64,000 nucleotides of DNA from Ifrita kowaldi (GCA_013398055.1 VZRS01001729.1:3973-67972), one strand, 5' to 3'; shown: positions 14,801-26,100, counted from the stretch's first letter. Notes: generated by a model from the sequence alone, not told the origin. Made by a program: numbers and translations.

Positions 14801-17800
14801 TAATAGAAATAATGCAACACCAGGGGGTGCAGTCATCATGCAATAATTACACTCCTGGGAGATTACAGACAAGGCTGTACCCCAGGGGTGTGATTATCCC
14901 ATGATAACCACATCCACTGAAATTGCCTTATAGCAAAAATAATCTCTCTTCACTGGTGAGATATTATTCAATAGGTGCTTTTTTAATGGTAAGATTATTA
15001 TTTTTTTTGTATGAATTACCAACTAGATTAGTAAAATGGTCCCAGAAGCAAAATAACCAAGCCACCATGCCCAAGTTAAGGTACTGATTGTAACTTTTTG
15101 TTTGCTGAAGCACTGCAATGTATGCCAGCTCTTGAAAGACAGCAGAACACAGATGTGTGCCACAGACACCCTCTACCCTGCAGCAGTTTCACTGGAGGAA
15201 ACTGAAGGCAGTGACTGGTCTCTGCACACAAAATATTCAACACTGAATCTGAAACACCAATTGCCAACCAGTTTTATGTGTCAAGAGGAGCATTACAATG
15301 TAGTCTTCACATCAGATTAAAAGGCAGCTACTCTTCTGCTGAAATGACAGAATCACATCTTATCAAATTAATGGGAAAGAAAAAGCCTACATTAGATATG
15401 AAGGGGGAGGGGAAAAATCTCAGTTAATAACTCTTCTTTTTCCTTATGGAGAAACAGAGCAGGAACTTTAGATAAGTCAACTAAATCAGACATGAATTTC
15501 ACTTTCATTTATTTGCAGTCAAACATTTCCTCTGATTCTGAAAAAACAGTCTGAGTCGAAATAAAACATTTTGGTTTGCTCCTTCTGAAGCAGGAAAAAT
15601 TAGAACGAAACACAAACTGAACTTGTATCAAGGCCTGCTACAAGTCTTTGACAGCGAAGCCAGACCATTTTTTAAAACCTACTCCTGCAGAAATTAGTGA
15701 TGCCAGTGCCCTCAGCATACCAGCTTCAGAACCATGAAGCCCAGTGCTCCCACGCACTGACTGGGCAGAGATTCATCACCAGCAGCACACGGACCAGTCT
15801 TCTGACACTGTGCTGATGCATGGTGTGCTCTAGCAAGGGAGAGTATCTGCAAAGTTTGAAGAATTCTAACCTAAATTTAGCTAGGGTAACTACCACGCAC
15901 TGCCTAAAAAAATTATTCCATTCAATTTGCATGAAAAGGATCTAAGATCGACTTCTATTAGGATGAAAAGATTACACATCAGAAGAAATAAAGCACTACC
16001 AAGTAAGTAACTTCAAAGCAATAGAGCTCTTTCCAAAGAATATAAAAAAATTCCAAAGATTTCCTCTTTCAAAAAAAAATTTCAGTTATTTAGAACTTAA
16101 ATGTGGTCCTTCTAATACAATTAATTTCATAAACTAATCAGAATCCTTGTACATTGACTACCAAATTGTACTAAAATTCTACTCTGGTTTGACCTTTCTT
16201 CCTCATTGTATCTGTATTTCTCAGCTGTACCCTTTCACTTATGAGACAGCATTTATATTTCAATTTCCTGAAACACAAGCTAGAAATAAATATCCACTTT
16301 CTAAATATGGCAATACTTCCTGACCTTTGAAAGTACTATATGCTCTAATAATTTAGCCCAACATTTTCCAACTCTTTGAGAGCTCATTGTAAACATATTT
16401 TTACACATTGAGTTATTAAAAAGCCCAATCAAATAAATTTAATACACATTCCAGACCTGCTGTATACTACCAGTAATCACTGCCTATCCTTGAAACCCCT
16501 ATTCATTGCTCTGTTCAGAGGCATGTGTTTTAACCTCTGCATTTTAGAAATGAACAAACAGCTTCAGAAAAATTGAACGAACTTTACCTGACTTTAGAAG
16601 CCAAGCAGTTTTGGACTTTTTTTTTTTTTCCTGGTGCTGACAACAATGGTAAATGAAAACTGTGGACTATTAACATGCTTTTAACCAGCTTTCTAAGCAT
16701 GAGGAGACACTTATGACGCGTGGAAGAGGGGGTGCTTGGGAAGCAATTCATGCGCAATTCAATTTGTTTCAAGTGCAAGAGATTTTTTTAAACCTAATCA
16801 TCAGTCCACAAAACACAGAACAGTTTCATAAAAAGATGATCTCATAAGAAGTCTGTGTCCCTTCCAAAGTAATATTTTCTGGAGTTCTAGCCAGTCTAAA
16901 GAGCAGTGTGGTAATGGACATTTTTGTAGTACTATAAAGCAATAAAAAATAATTAGGAATTTAGTCTAGAATGCAGCCTAGGAGTGCATGCAATAACTGA
17001 TAAAGAGAAGCAGGAAGAAACAGAGCTTGAGGTGATATACTGCACAGAGCAACAGAAGAAGGTTCTTGGAGGTGGAAACAGATGCAGCAGAGCAAACGGC
17101 GGATCTGCAGCACTGTAACAACTGGGCAGAACTCACAGCAATGCAAAGGAATTACTTACTCCCATCCCAGCTAACACAGGATTGCTGTCAGTGTTTCAGC
17201 AAAAAAAACCAAACAAACCACACTTTTTAAAAAAAATATGTGGCATAAGCTTTAACAAACCATGCGGATGAATTATGAGTCTTAAGAGAAGCAGTGAATT
17301 CAAGAATTTATGTTCTCACTTAACTGTAGTGCTTCATTTACACACATTTCCAGAAGTCATCAGAGGAGTGTAACTTAACTTGTTATTAAATCAGATGAAG
17401 TTTTAGAATAGTTGATTAAGGGATTTTTTCCTGAGGTTAGAAAAAGCAGTCAACCTTTTATATGATGTCGTAATTAATATTACTACTTTCTCTAAGCCTT
17501 GTATTTGCTATTAAATCAAGAACCCTAAACTTTACCTACAGTGTTTTTACATAGTTTCCCTGGAAGAAAGAGAAAGCAGCAGTATCATTACAGCTGACTA
17601 TTCAAATCCAAGAACAGTGTCTTACAAATTATATATACAAATCCTGATCTGTCGCCCACCCCTATTCCCTAAAAATCCTTCCTCAACCTACAAGAGTCTA
17701 AGCTCAGCACAGCACACTGCTTTCTAAGTTCCAAAGTTGAAAATGAGAGGGCACTGGCACAGTCTGAGAACATCTAAGTACTTTTACACCACTCTCCTTC

Positions 17801-20800
17801 ATGCAAAATTCATCATATATGCTAAATGCTCTCTTTAGGCTAAGAAAGATAGTTTGAAAAGCCACCTGGGGGACATCTCTTCAAGTGGGAAACACCCACA
17901 GCAGTCAAACGTTGCCTACATCTAGGTAGTTAGTTCAGTAAGGTTTGAAACAAGCAGTTATTCTTCTACTGACACTGCAAAGTGTCTGTATTACACTGTA
18001 ATGAATAATAAGGAATGCATATTCAGGTTTGTGCAAGCACGTACAAATATTTTCTGCTTTCTCAACCAAACACTCCTAAAATTTACCCATATCATTTGAA
18101 CTGAGGTGTGGACAGTGAGTTCTGCAGCACAAAAGCATCTCTGACATGCAAAAGCTGCACAATATAATTCTACCACCAACAAATGCTCTAAGCACAATTT
18201 TTTCTAAGATAGGAATCATGCAAGAAAGTGATTTAATTTTATAACCTACTGAATAGAAAAGCTGAGGAAGTCAACTACAGGATGAGTAATATAATGGCAT
18301 AATCATCAGACAATACCTAAAAAGAAAGGAGAATAAGAGGCACCATTTTCTGTAACTGAACTCTTCCAGGCCTCATCCCAAAGAAAACATGTATCTAAGT
18401 GACCTAATCCTGAAAAGCAAGATTGTTGGTAGGTTAAATATGTAACAAAACTAGGAGCTGCTACATGAAACAGATAACCTGAAGGAAGACAGAAGAAAAG
18501 CAGAAACCATCAAGTGTGCAACTGTAGTGGTATCCCTGCAAAATCCAAGACACTACACGTGACTTTAAAGCACAGTATAGCAAGGCTGAAGACTCATCCA
18601 CACTACCTGATGTTTCTTTAGCATGCCCCGAATTTAAGAAACTTAAAAGCATTAAAGCTTGGGTTAACTCACAGAAAAAAAAAAAAAGGTAGGAAAAAAT
18701 ATTATTCAATTTGAATGTTTATAACCACTTCTTCAAAGCTAAGCTAGCACTAACTGCTGTGTGACTTCAAGTAACAGGAAAGCTAATAGAAGAAAAAAAT
18801 TTATAGTTAAAGAAGCAACAAGAAGTCAGATGAAAGGAAACATTTGAAAATCTAGGTTTCAATTGATTGTCCACTTACAGAAACACAACTACGTATTTTA
18901 AAAAAATTCACAAACCTCTCCTTTTTACCAAGTGATCAACAAAGATATAATGATATATTCCAGCTTATCCAAGCAGTTCGCTTGAATTTGAACAGGGACA
19001 GTCTTTAACAATCCACTCATTTTTTTGGTGACACAAATTTTGTCATTCTGATCTAAAGTCTTGTTGCAGCTTTTCAGTTTTTGGCACAGATAGAATCAAA
19101 GCAATATGGAATCTTTTTTAAAAGAGTTACTAATTAGACAATGAAGTCCCTGCAATTTGAAATAATTAACTCAAAATTGTGGATCCTACATTTGGAATTA
19201 ACTGTTTTCCAGACGTCATCATCTCTTTTAAATATGATAGACTTAAATTTTCTAAAATTAAACATGATGAGCTCCCCCCATATGTCTAACCAGAACCTTT
19301 AAAAACCATTCACTGCCTACCTGAACCATCACTGGAGACTGAACTTGCATTGATTCCAGACAGGCCAAATAAGGGACATTCTCGATCAGTGTTTATATGA
19401 CCCCACTTGTGGCATTTAATACATCTCACATTCCGCACCTAAAGGCAATGAAGCCAATTGACACAATTTAGTCAACAATACAGCCTGATATTTACAGAAA
19501 TGTCTGTGTTATTAGGCATAAGAGAAGCTTTTAAACTCACTGAAAAGGAGATGATAAAATTAAGAGAGTCCATGTGAATGTTCTGCAGTTAGACAACATT
19601 TGACATACACCCAAGACATCCACAGAGTGAAATTTATGTAACTTGCCTGGATACCAAATGGCTGATCTCTGATATTCATATCATCCTTAGCATATCTGTT
19701 ACACAAACACAAAAGAAACAAATGCTCAATTCACTATTATTTTTTTTAAAACATCATATACAAAACTACCTTTTGTTGTTAAGTGTGAACCCATTTCGGA
19801 GGTAAAATTCTTGTAAACATTTTTAAAATATGCATTAAGTATCAAACAAAAATAAAGCTGAGCAAGGAAATAGTTCCAGGTTTACAGGTTTTACTAATTA
19901 AGCGTCAGGACATGACAAGACCACCCAAGTGACATGCTCAAAACTAAAACAGGGGAAAAAGGGGGGGAAAGGGGGGGAAAAAAGGAAGTATATGAAAGGT
20001 AAATAATAAGAAAAAATATTTATTCAGATAAAATCCAGATATCTTACTTTTCTCGAGGGGCAACTTTTTGCCATTCAAATTTGTATTCAGTCTCTCCTTC
20101 TTGCTATAAAACAGAAAACATGGTAAGTTTGAAGTTTTTCAGAATACGTTTTAAGTCAGCAAGAAGAAAACTTAATGAAATAATGTAATGAAATACCTCT
20201 TTTGTTTCCTCTTTGAATTTTCAGAAAGCATGCAAAGAAAAGAAATTATGCATTAATTATATATGCAAAATGCAGATGGTGTCCCCCCAACCTAAAGACA
20301 AAACATTTTATGGTTTATACTAATCAATAGTGCAAATACTCAGGAAGTAGCTTTATTTAAATAGAGTGCACTTAAAAATAACCAGCCCCTAGTATATAGC
20401 TACAAATCCTGTAAATCTAGAATCATCTCCTAAAACTATATTCATTTATTATATGATTAAAAAACTTGAAACATTTTTTGCAGGAGTAGCAACAATACCC
20501 ACTTTTAAGACATTTTAAAAAAAAGTTTAGCAATAATTGCTACTTTGAAATTGCATTTCCTCTAAGCTTAAGAGATTACTATTAGAGCTTCTGAAGTGAA
20601 ATAGTTGCAAAACTTGGTCGACAAGAATGAGTCCATCCAAGCATTTGCAAGTGATTTCATGCAAATGGGAAAGATGCATTCTAAAGGGAACATGTTTTCT
20701 CTTAGTGGGAATATATTTTCTTAGTTCTGCTCACAGTCAGATTTCGCTAAAATTAACTGACTGATATGAGTGTCCACCAGGTACTTGGTAACTTCCATTT

Positions 20801-22895
20801 ACGACACTACTAAACAGTCACAGACTCACGAGACAAAGGTCAGGCAGCGCTTTTGACTACTGAATCTCAGCATTTATTATTTTTGTAACTTCTGATAATT
20901 AATTTCTTGCTCTTGTATTCCCTATGCCTGACAAGCATCAAGCTGAATTATGGGCATAACTTTTAAACAAAAGCAACCTGCTATTTCTGTAAAGGAGAGC
21001 AGGCCAAAATACAGGTTTGTGTTGTCTGAGTCGTTGCCTTGGTAAGGTCTAGTCCTCCTCATGCAATGGCTTTATAATTGGCTAAAGAAACACCCTTGGT
21101 CAAGGACAGAATTTATGCTGTTTCCTGGAAAGATATTTTATCTGGTCTTCCTCTTCACACTGAACTGTTGCTCAAAAAACCCAACCATTCTCTTTGAAAG
21201 AAATTAAAGTCTCGTGAAATCAAAATTACTACATACTATATCTATCTATCTATCTATATATATATATCTGCATATTCCCACAGAAGGAATTAAAAAATTA
21301 TACCTCCTATAATTACCTCACTATGAACATGCTATTTTAAAATAAAATACGTTGTACTTATTTCATCAAAAGGTTTTTAGCTTTGCAGTATTGTCTGCCC
21401 ACAATCAGGAAACTGCAATACCTTTCTTTGCTCCAGGTGGGGCTTCATACATGAAATTAAGACCATTCTTCACACGCTCATCACCCATAAGCAACCTAAA
21501 TTAAAAGGGCAGTTTGGGGTGTTACACACAAAACAGTCACATTGGTAACACTCACAAAAAAAAAAAAAGTTCAGTATGAAATTGTTGTGATAACTAGCAT
21601 TTTTTCATTTCTTAATGCAAGTAACAAAATGTGAATATCCAAAAACCTGAGAGATCAGTCAATGCTTTTGCATGTTCTATTATGTACTAAAAATCACACA
21701 TTTCACTCTCAACTGAAATGTAATACGTCCAGAGTTATGAAAAACAGATTTCTGTGTGATACAAATGTATTATTATACAAGGTTACCTACTGTCCTGTGC
21801 AACATGACGTATTTTGAAATAAATCAGAAGACGGGCACAAACCACTTAAAAAAGTTCTTGTGACTTCTGCTTAATCAGACATCACTCACTTAATGAGTGA
21901 CTGTCCTCTCCTACTACTACAGTCAATGGGAGACAGTACTTCAAATTGCTCACAGCTATATGACCTTCACGACCATGAAAACAAGACAGGAGAAAGAAGC
22001 ATGTGATCTTAAGCCAATTCTCACCTGTTATCATAGGATTCCTGTTCTTTCAGATACTGTTGCATTAATTCTTCTTGTTTCTTCTTATCATATGAGATTT
22101 TCTGTTCTGCCATCCATACCTAGTTAAAATAATTAAGTTTCTACTCTAAACAAATACAAAAACTACTGCAAAATATATTCACGTATAAATAACTAGCTTA
22201 GTTAAAAATGCTTAACGAGGGATGATCACCATTCTAATTGCATAAAATACATTATTTTCACACAGTATTTTAACAAACGAACTTCCCGCAGCAGTAATCT
22301 TGAGAAACTCCAAGTCACAACAACACTTACATACTGAAATGACAGGAGAAAATTGGGTAGCTCAAAAGGAAAAGTGGGCTCAGAAAACACCCTGTGGGTG
22401 CCACTGTCTTTTTCCCTGTGGTGACCCTTCCTCGGTGTAGTCTCAACACACCCCAAGCCCCAGGTCCCTTCGAGGGTTCCCGGCATGCGGCACGGTTCTG
22501 GGGAGGACACCTGCAACCAGCTCGAGGCAGGTATGAAATACTGGGAGAACATGGGCCCATCGTGACAGGTGGGGTTTTCCTGGACGGCGCATAGTGCCTA
22601 TGTATCCTGAGAATCAGGTGTTGAAAAGCCTGAGAATGCGACAGTCGTACACACCTAGGAGCAAGAAAACCCACAACTTCAAGTATTTCCTAACTATTTT
22701 CCCTGCCTCCTCCTTCCTTTTTGCCCCAGCCCCGGTGCCATCCCGGGAAGGTGAGGAGCGCTACTCGGGCCGCTGCGGTGCCGGCAGCCCGTCCCCCCTG
22801 GGGCACCCCCGGGTCCCCCTCACCTTTTTGATGTTGGACTTGGAGGCGGGGTGAAAATCCTTCTTGCACATGAAGTTGGCGAACGACTTCCCCAT
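2108..22895 (-). CDS. CIR1: CIR1, corepressor interacting with RBPJ 1 (gene span of CDS)
   Basis: CIR1 is a nuclear protein known to link RBPJ (CBF1) to SIN3/HDAC corepressors in Notch signalling, and to act near splicing factors. Ten coding exons on the minus strand join to 1395 nt (464 aa; human 450 aa): 22824-22895, 22025-22119, 21422-21495, 20197-20210, 20048-20103, 19647-19695, 19321-19438, 6038-6144, 4509-4594 and 2108-2831. All phases close. The N-terminus ([20 protein letters not shown]) is the Cir_N region and is nearly identical to human. A zinc-knuckle-like C-x2-C-x4-H-x6-C lies at residues 126-141. From about residue 230 the protein is Lys/Ser/Arg-rich, with a run of six lysines, poly-Ser, acidic-Ser blocks and an SR-like end ([15 protein letters not shown]). 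The start codon sits in a perfect Kozak context (GCCGCCATGG). Intron 6 has a GC donor and exon 4 is a 14-nt microexon. The gene shares a divergent promoter with SCRN3. Confidence 0.97.
2832..4508 (-). other. CIR1: CIR1 intron 9
   Basis: No additional exon seen. A GC-richer patch at about 4020-4130 stands out from the AT-rich intron, but I cannot assign it. Confidence 0.6.
4509..4594 (-). CDS. CIR1: CIR1 coding exon 9
   Basis: Encodes residues 196-224 ([20 protein letters not shown], then TKQKQKLLR). Acceptor TTCTAG, donor GTACGT. Confidence 0.97.
4955..5105 (+). repeat. MIR-like SINE relic
   Basis: The order of words (a caaattac block, ctgtctcggttt, then ggaaaatgggtaa) follows the MIR core consensus, in which a conserved motif of the caagttac type is followed by cctcagtttcctc and taaaatggggataa. 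It is diverged, as expected for an element that predates amniotes, and lies in CIR1 intron 8. Judged by eye only. Confidence 0.5.
6038..6144 (-). CDS. CIR1: CIR1 coding exon 8
   Basis: Encodes residues 160-195 ([20 protein letters not shown] through to DPSQ). Acceptor GAACAG, donor GTAATA. Near identical to human. Confidence 0.97.
7955..7992. repeat. Two-copy 20-bp tandem duplication
   Basis: The word tgtttcagcattgtaca recurs with a period of 20 bp; 18 bases of the second copy are present. It lies in CIR1 intron 7 and probably arose by local slippage. Confidence 0.8.
8020..8125 (-). repeat. MIR-like SINE relic (weak)
   Basis: The block with caacttgtccaaat, followed by an acaggaga-like and an agacagaagccct-like word, resembles the reverse complement of the MIR 5' half, where the consensus has an acttgcccaaggtcac motif and then cagagccaggact. 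Diverged and assigned by eye. Confidence 0.3.
16530..16612 (-). repeat. MIR-like SINE relic
   Basis: The order cattttagaaatgaacaaac, cagaaaaattgaa, tttacctgac and gaagccaagcagt parallels the MIR reverse complement (cattttacagatgaggaaac, gagaggttaag, acttgcc, cagc). In CIR1 intron 7. Confidence 0.42.
19321..19438 (-). CDS. CIR1: CIR1 coding exon 7 (zinc knuckle)
   Basis: Encodes residues 121-160, containing [16 protein letters not shown], whose Cys126, Cys129, His134 and Cys141 are the expected zinc ligands. Donor GTAGGC opens a 13.2-kb intron. Confidence 0.97.
19647..19695 (-). CDS. CIR1: CIR1 coding exon 6, followed by a GC donor
   Basis: Encodes residues 104-120 ([16 protein letters not shown]). 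The acceptor is AACAG. The 5' splice site reads CAG|GCAAGT, a GC donor rather than GT, with otherwise perfect consensus. No GT donor nearby keeps the frame into exon 7 (VRNVRC). Confidence 0.95.
19952..19977 (+). repeat. G-tract cluster
   Basis: Runs of G4, G7 and G7 are separated by A5 and A3 within the 352-bp CIR1 intron 5. Plus-strand DNA could form a G-quadruplex, since each G7 can supply two G3 runs. In the CIR1 pre-mRNA the run is C-rich and lies about 70 nt downstream of the exon 5 donor. Confidence 0.8.
20048..20103 (-). CDS. CIR1: CIR1 coding exon 5
   Basis: Encodes residues 86-104 ([19 protein letters not shown]). Acceptor TATAG, donor GTAAGA. Human has Gly where this protein has Val before APREK. 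Confidence 0.96.
20197..20210 (-). CDS. CIR1: CIR1 coding exon 4 (14-nt microexon)
   Basis: Only 14 nt, supplying residues 81-85 (EETKE). Exon 3 ends with one base of a codon and exon 5 starts in phase 0 with [11 protein letters not shown], so 14 nt is exactly what the frame needs. The acceptor is TTCAAAG and the donor GTATTT. The polypyrimidine tract is weak, so this is the least certain CIR1 exon. Confidence 0.75.
21239..21268. repeat. Compound microsatellite (TATC)n(TA)n
   Basis: About four TATC units run directly into about seven TA units, in CIR1 intron 3. Likely polymorphic. Confidence 0.9.
21422..21495 (-). CDS. CIR1: CIR1 coding exon 3
   Basis: Encodes residues 56-81, including [20 protein letters not shown]. 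Acceptor TTTAG, donor GTATTG. Confidence 0.96.
22025..22119 (-). CDS. CIR1: CIR1 coding exon 2
   Basis: Encodes residues 25-56 ([18 protein letters not shown] and on), the rest of the Cir_N region. Acceptor CTAG, donor GTGAGA. It matches the human protein residue for residue as I recall it. Confidence 0.97.
22824..22895 (-). CDS. CIR1: CIR1 coding exon 1
   Basis: Encodes residues 1-24, the start of the Cir_N motif, ending at SNIKK. ATG at 22895-22893; donor GTGAGG. Ends in phase 0. The exon lies inside the shared CpG island. Confidence 0.97.
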
Positions 22896-23004
22896 GGCGG
22901 CGGCGGGGCAGGAGGCGCCGGCCCCTACACGGACAGGGACAGCGACAGCGACAGNTGCCGCTGTCCGCGCCGGGCCCGCAGCTCTCGGCCCTTCAGCTCT
23001 CAGT
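22896..23004. promoter_or_regulatory. Bidirectional core promoter of CIR1 and SCRN3
   Basis: Only 109 bp separate the two divergent start codons, so both 5' UTRs and transcription starts must lie within it, be very short or overlap. It is TATA-less, GC-rich and contains GACAGC-type direct repeats around 22931-22954. A CCATGGCGGC word at the CIR1 start resembles the YY1 motif that often overlaps start codons; this is only a match by eye. Confidence 0.8.
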
Positions 23005-23172
23005 ATGTTCTCCCGGCCGCCGCCCCGCTCCTGCGACACCTTCGTGGCGCTGCCGCCCGCCGCGCCCGGGGGCCGCGTGGTGTTCGGGAAGAACTCGGAC
23101 CGGCCAGCGGATGAGGTGCAGGAGGTCGTGCACTTCCCGGCCGCCGCGCACCCGCCCGGCGCCGCGCTGGAG
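23005..23172 (+). CDS. SCRN3: SCRN3 exon 1
   Basis: Encodes residues 1-56: leader, Cys10 nucleophile and FGKNSDR motif. ATG at 23005-23007, donor GTGAGG, ends in phase 0. It is very GC-rich, with an Ala/Pro-rich end (HFPAAAHPPGAALE). Confidence 0.96.
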
Positions 23173-26100
23173 GTGAGGGCGCGGGGCAGGACCGGTCCTG
23201 CGGGAGGCGGCGAAAGCACCGCTGTCAGCCCTTATCTGCGTGCTTAGCCCGCGATTCGGCCGGCGGATCGGGGACGGTGACTCGATGTGTGCTCTGACCT
23301 CTTGCAGTGCACCTACATCAGCATCGAGCAGGTGGAGAGGACCCACGCCGTGGTTCTGAGCCGCCCCTCCTGGCTCTGGGGGGCCGAGATGGGCGCCAAC
23401 GAGCACGGCGTGTGCATCGGCAACGAGGCGGTGTGGGGCAGGGAAGAGATCTGCGATGGGGAAGCTCTCCTCGGCATGGACCTCGTACGGTGTGCACAGG
23501 CTTTTTTCTTTTTTTCCTCGTTTTTGGTAAATGGTACCGGATTTGGCATTTACGTGGAAACACGTAGTTTGAGTTACATAGGGTAATATATGCTTTCACT
23601 TTCAGAAGACACCTCTTTCCCTGTTCTAGCCCTAGTTAAAATTTGTATTTCTTGGCATGGGCGCTAGGTTTCTGCCAGGAGCCCCTAAGAAGTATCAGGC
23701 ACTAGATCAGAATCTGTCAAAGAAATTAGCAAACGTTTTTCATTCTATAAAATTTATACTAAACTGAAACAAGACTTACAAGAGCACAGGTGCACTTCAG
23801 GCACTACTGTTTGGGCTTTTTCCTAGGGTCTGTACTCCTTTCCTATTTCCCCGTCTTTCACACATGTATTTTTAAGTTTTGGTCTCAGCTGCCCATTTCC
23901 ATGTAAATAACAAGTTCATGTTCCTACCCTATGGGTGCCACGGTAACTCATTAACCTGCAGCAGTCAGTCAGTTCTTTTGGTACAGCTTCCCCCCAGTCC
24001 AATACCTGCACAGGACTTGTAAGCATTTTGTAGGATCCCTCTTCCCGCCTTTCTGTATTTCCATTTGGTGTTTTTCCCCCTGTCAAGTACATAGAGGACC
24101 CACTTCAAAGAGGCCCTTTACCTGACTTGTGTTCCTCTTACCAGATCATGCAACTGGCAGCTACGCATAGAAATATCATTCCAGGTCAATCTGAATACTC
24201 AGGCTGAATAGTTCTACATGGAGTTCATAGTTCCGAAAATAACATTTTCCTTTTGTTTTAGGCTTGGACTTGAGAGAGCAGACACAGCTGAAAAGGCTCT
24301 TAGTGTCATAGTTGATTTGCTGGAAAAATACGGACAGGGAGGAAACTGTATGGAGAGCCACATGGCATTTACATACCACAACAGTTTTCTGATAGCCGAC
24401 AGAAAGGAAGCATGGGTGCTGGAGACATCAGGAAAATACTGGGCAGCAGAAAAAGTAGAAGGTACGGATGATGCTCTTTGTTCTCAACATTTCAAGTGCA
24501 ATGACCACTTGTAGTTCTCCAGTTTTAATTTACCATTTCATTAAGGCATCAAACTAAACTCAAGCTACATACATATGACTGTAAACAACAGAAGTTGCTT
24601 CCTAGGGCATGAGTGTGGAGTAGCTGGCAGTTTGTCAGGAGGTGAGTGACAGGGGACTTTTCAGAGTCAGATAACCACTCCTGCACTTGGAAAACTGAGG
24701 ACAGCAAGAAAGTCAGCATGAGAATGACAGCAGTATGTATGGTCTTAAGGATGGTAGCCGTCCATGACAATTCCATGTGGGCACAGGATTGATGTACTGG
24801 GCCCTGAAGTGGCTGATTCTTCCAGTGGACTTAGGAGGAGAAGCTAGATCTTTGGAGGTCTCAGAGGAAGAATGTAAAGGTAGGAATAGTCAGGATAGAA
24901 CCTGAAATACAATGTTGGCAATAGAAGCAAATGAGTCAGAAGTGAGGGGCAGTGAAAATTCAATCAGAAAAATACACATAGTTGGGGAGAGAGAGCCAAA
25001 AATAAACCACCAGGCTCACTGATCTTGTAGGAAATTCTTCAGGGCTAATTTGCTTTACTAAGCTAATTGTAAACAAAAGACCAAGAAAAATCATTCAATG
25101 TATTAAAACAATTCTTTCCGCAACTTCCAAACAGGAGGTGTACGGAATATTTCCAACCAGCTCTCTATCACAACCAAGATTGACAGAGAACACCCAGAAT
25201 TGAAGGAATATGCCAAAAGCAATGGCTGGTGGGATGGGGAAAAGGAATTTGATTTTGCTGCCACATATTCTTATGTCAATACTGCCAGAATGACCACATC
25301 CGGAGGCCGATATTGTGAAGGCTATAAACTTCTGAACAAACACAAAGGTATCCTTTCAAGTTTTTTTGTCAAGATAAGCAAAGTATTTAGTGAGCTGCAT
25401 TAATTTAAATCATAAATGATTATACATCTGATGCAGGCAATCATTCACATGACTCAGTGAACCAGAACTTACTCTAGTAACTTTTTGCCTAAAAGAGAAG
25501 CGCTGAACTTGAAAGTTTCTATCTGTTCTTGCTAATTTATTGAGGAGGAAAAATTAAAACAAGGGTCAAAACATACAGAGCTACAGTAACAACACTGAGA
25601 GGTCACATTATGACCATACCACTAAATGCCCTGCAAGACCTGTTCTGAAACATTTTGACAGGCTACTATATTACTGTACTGCTAAGGAAAAAACCCAGAG
25701 GCTAAAACAGATTCGCAGCAGTTTGCAGCCACAAAGAACCTTATGAACAGCTTCAGTCAGGTACCATTTATATAAGACAACAGCACAGCATTCAGATACA
25801 TATCTTGCATTTATTTTTGACATTGATTTTTAAATCTTTGTAGTTTCACTGTAATGGCTACTCTAAACTTGTGTAGTCTACTAAAACACACCGAGAGCAG
25901 AACAAAATAATTTTCTTTACTGTAAGTAGTCACTAACTCATACACTTACTTTTCAGACTTCTAGAGAAAGAACCTATTACTTCTCTTCTAATTGCATTCA
26001 TCTAGCAGGGTTTTGCTGTAGCTGTATTCATGTGCTCATTTGAAGTAATTAATCTGAACCAAGATTACATTGCACCCCTTTGTTTCTTTTATTTATTTGG

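Larger units (their letters stand above)
6145..19320 (-). other. CIR1: CIR1 intron 7 (13.2 kb)
   Basis: This single intron makes up more than 60% of the CIR1 coding span. I find no coding exon or recognisable RNA gene in it. It holds a short tandem duplication (7955-7992), several MIR-like relics, poly(A/T) runs and scattered spurious open frames of 60-90 codons. Confidence 0.7.
22730..23480. promoter_or_regulatory. CpG island over the CIR1/SCRN3 divergent promoter
   Basis: CpG density rises sharply here and covers CIR1 exon 1, the 109-bp intergenic gap and SCRN3 exons 1-2. The boundaries are judged by eye. A single N interrupts it at 22955. Confidence 0.8.

Noticed and set aside
22226..22674. 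Open frames of 108-115 codons on the minus strand near the CIR1 promoter
   Set aside because: They lie in CIR1 intron 1, have no splice continuity with exons 1 or 2 and resemble no family I know; GC-rich composition explains their length.
22761..23219. 152-codon minus-strand frame across the divergent promoter
   Set aside because: It contains CIR1 exon 1 but reads on through both the splice donor and the upstream promoter; only 22824-22895 is coding.
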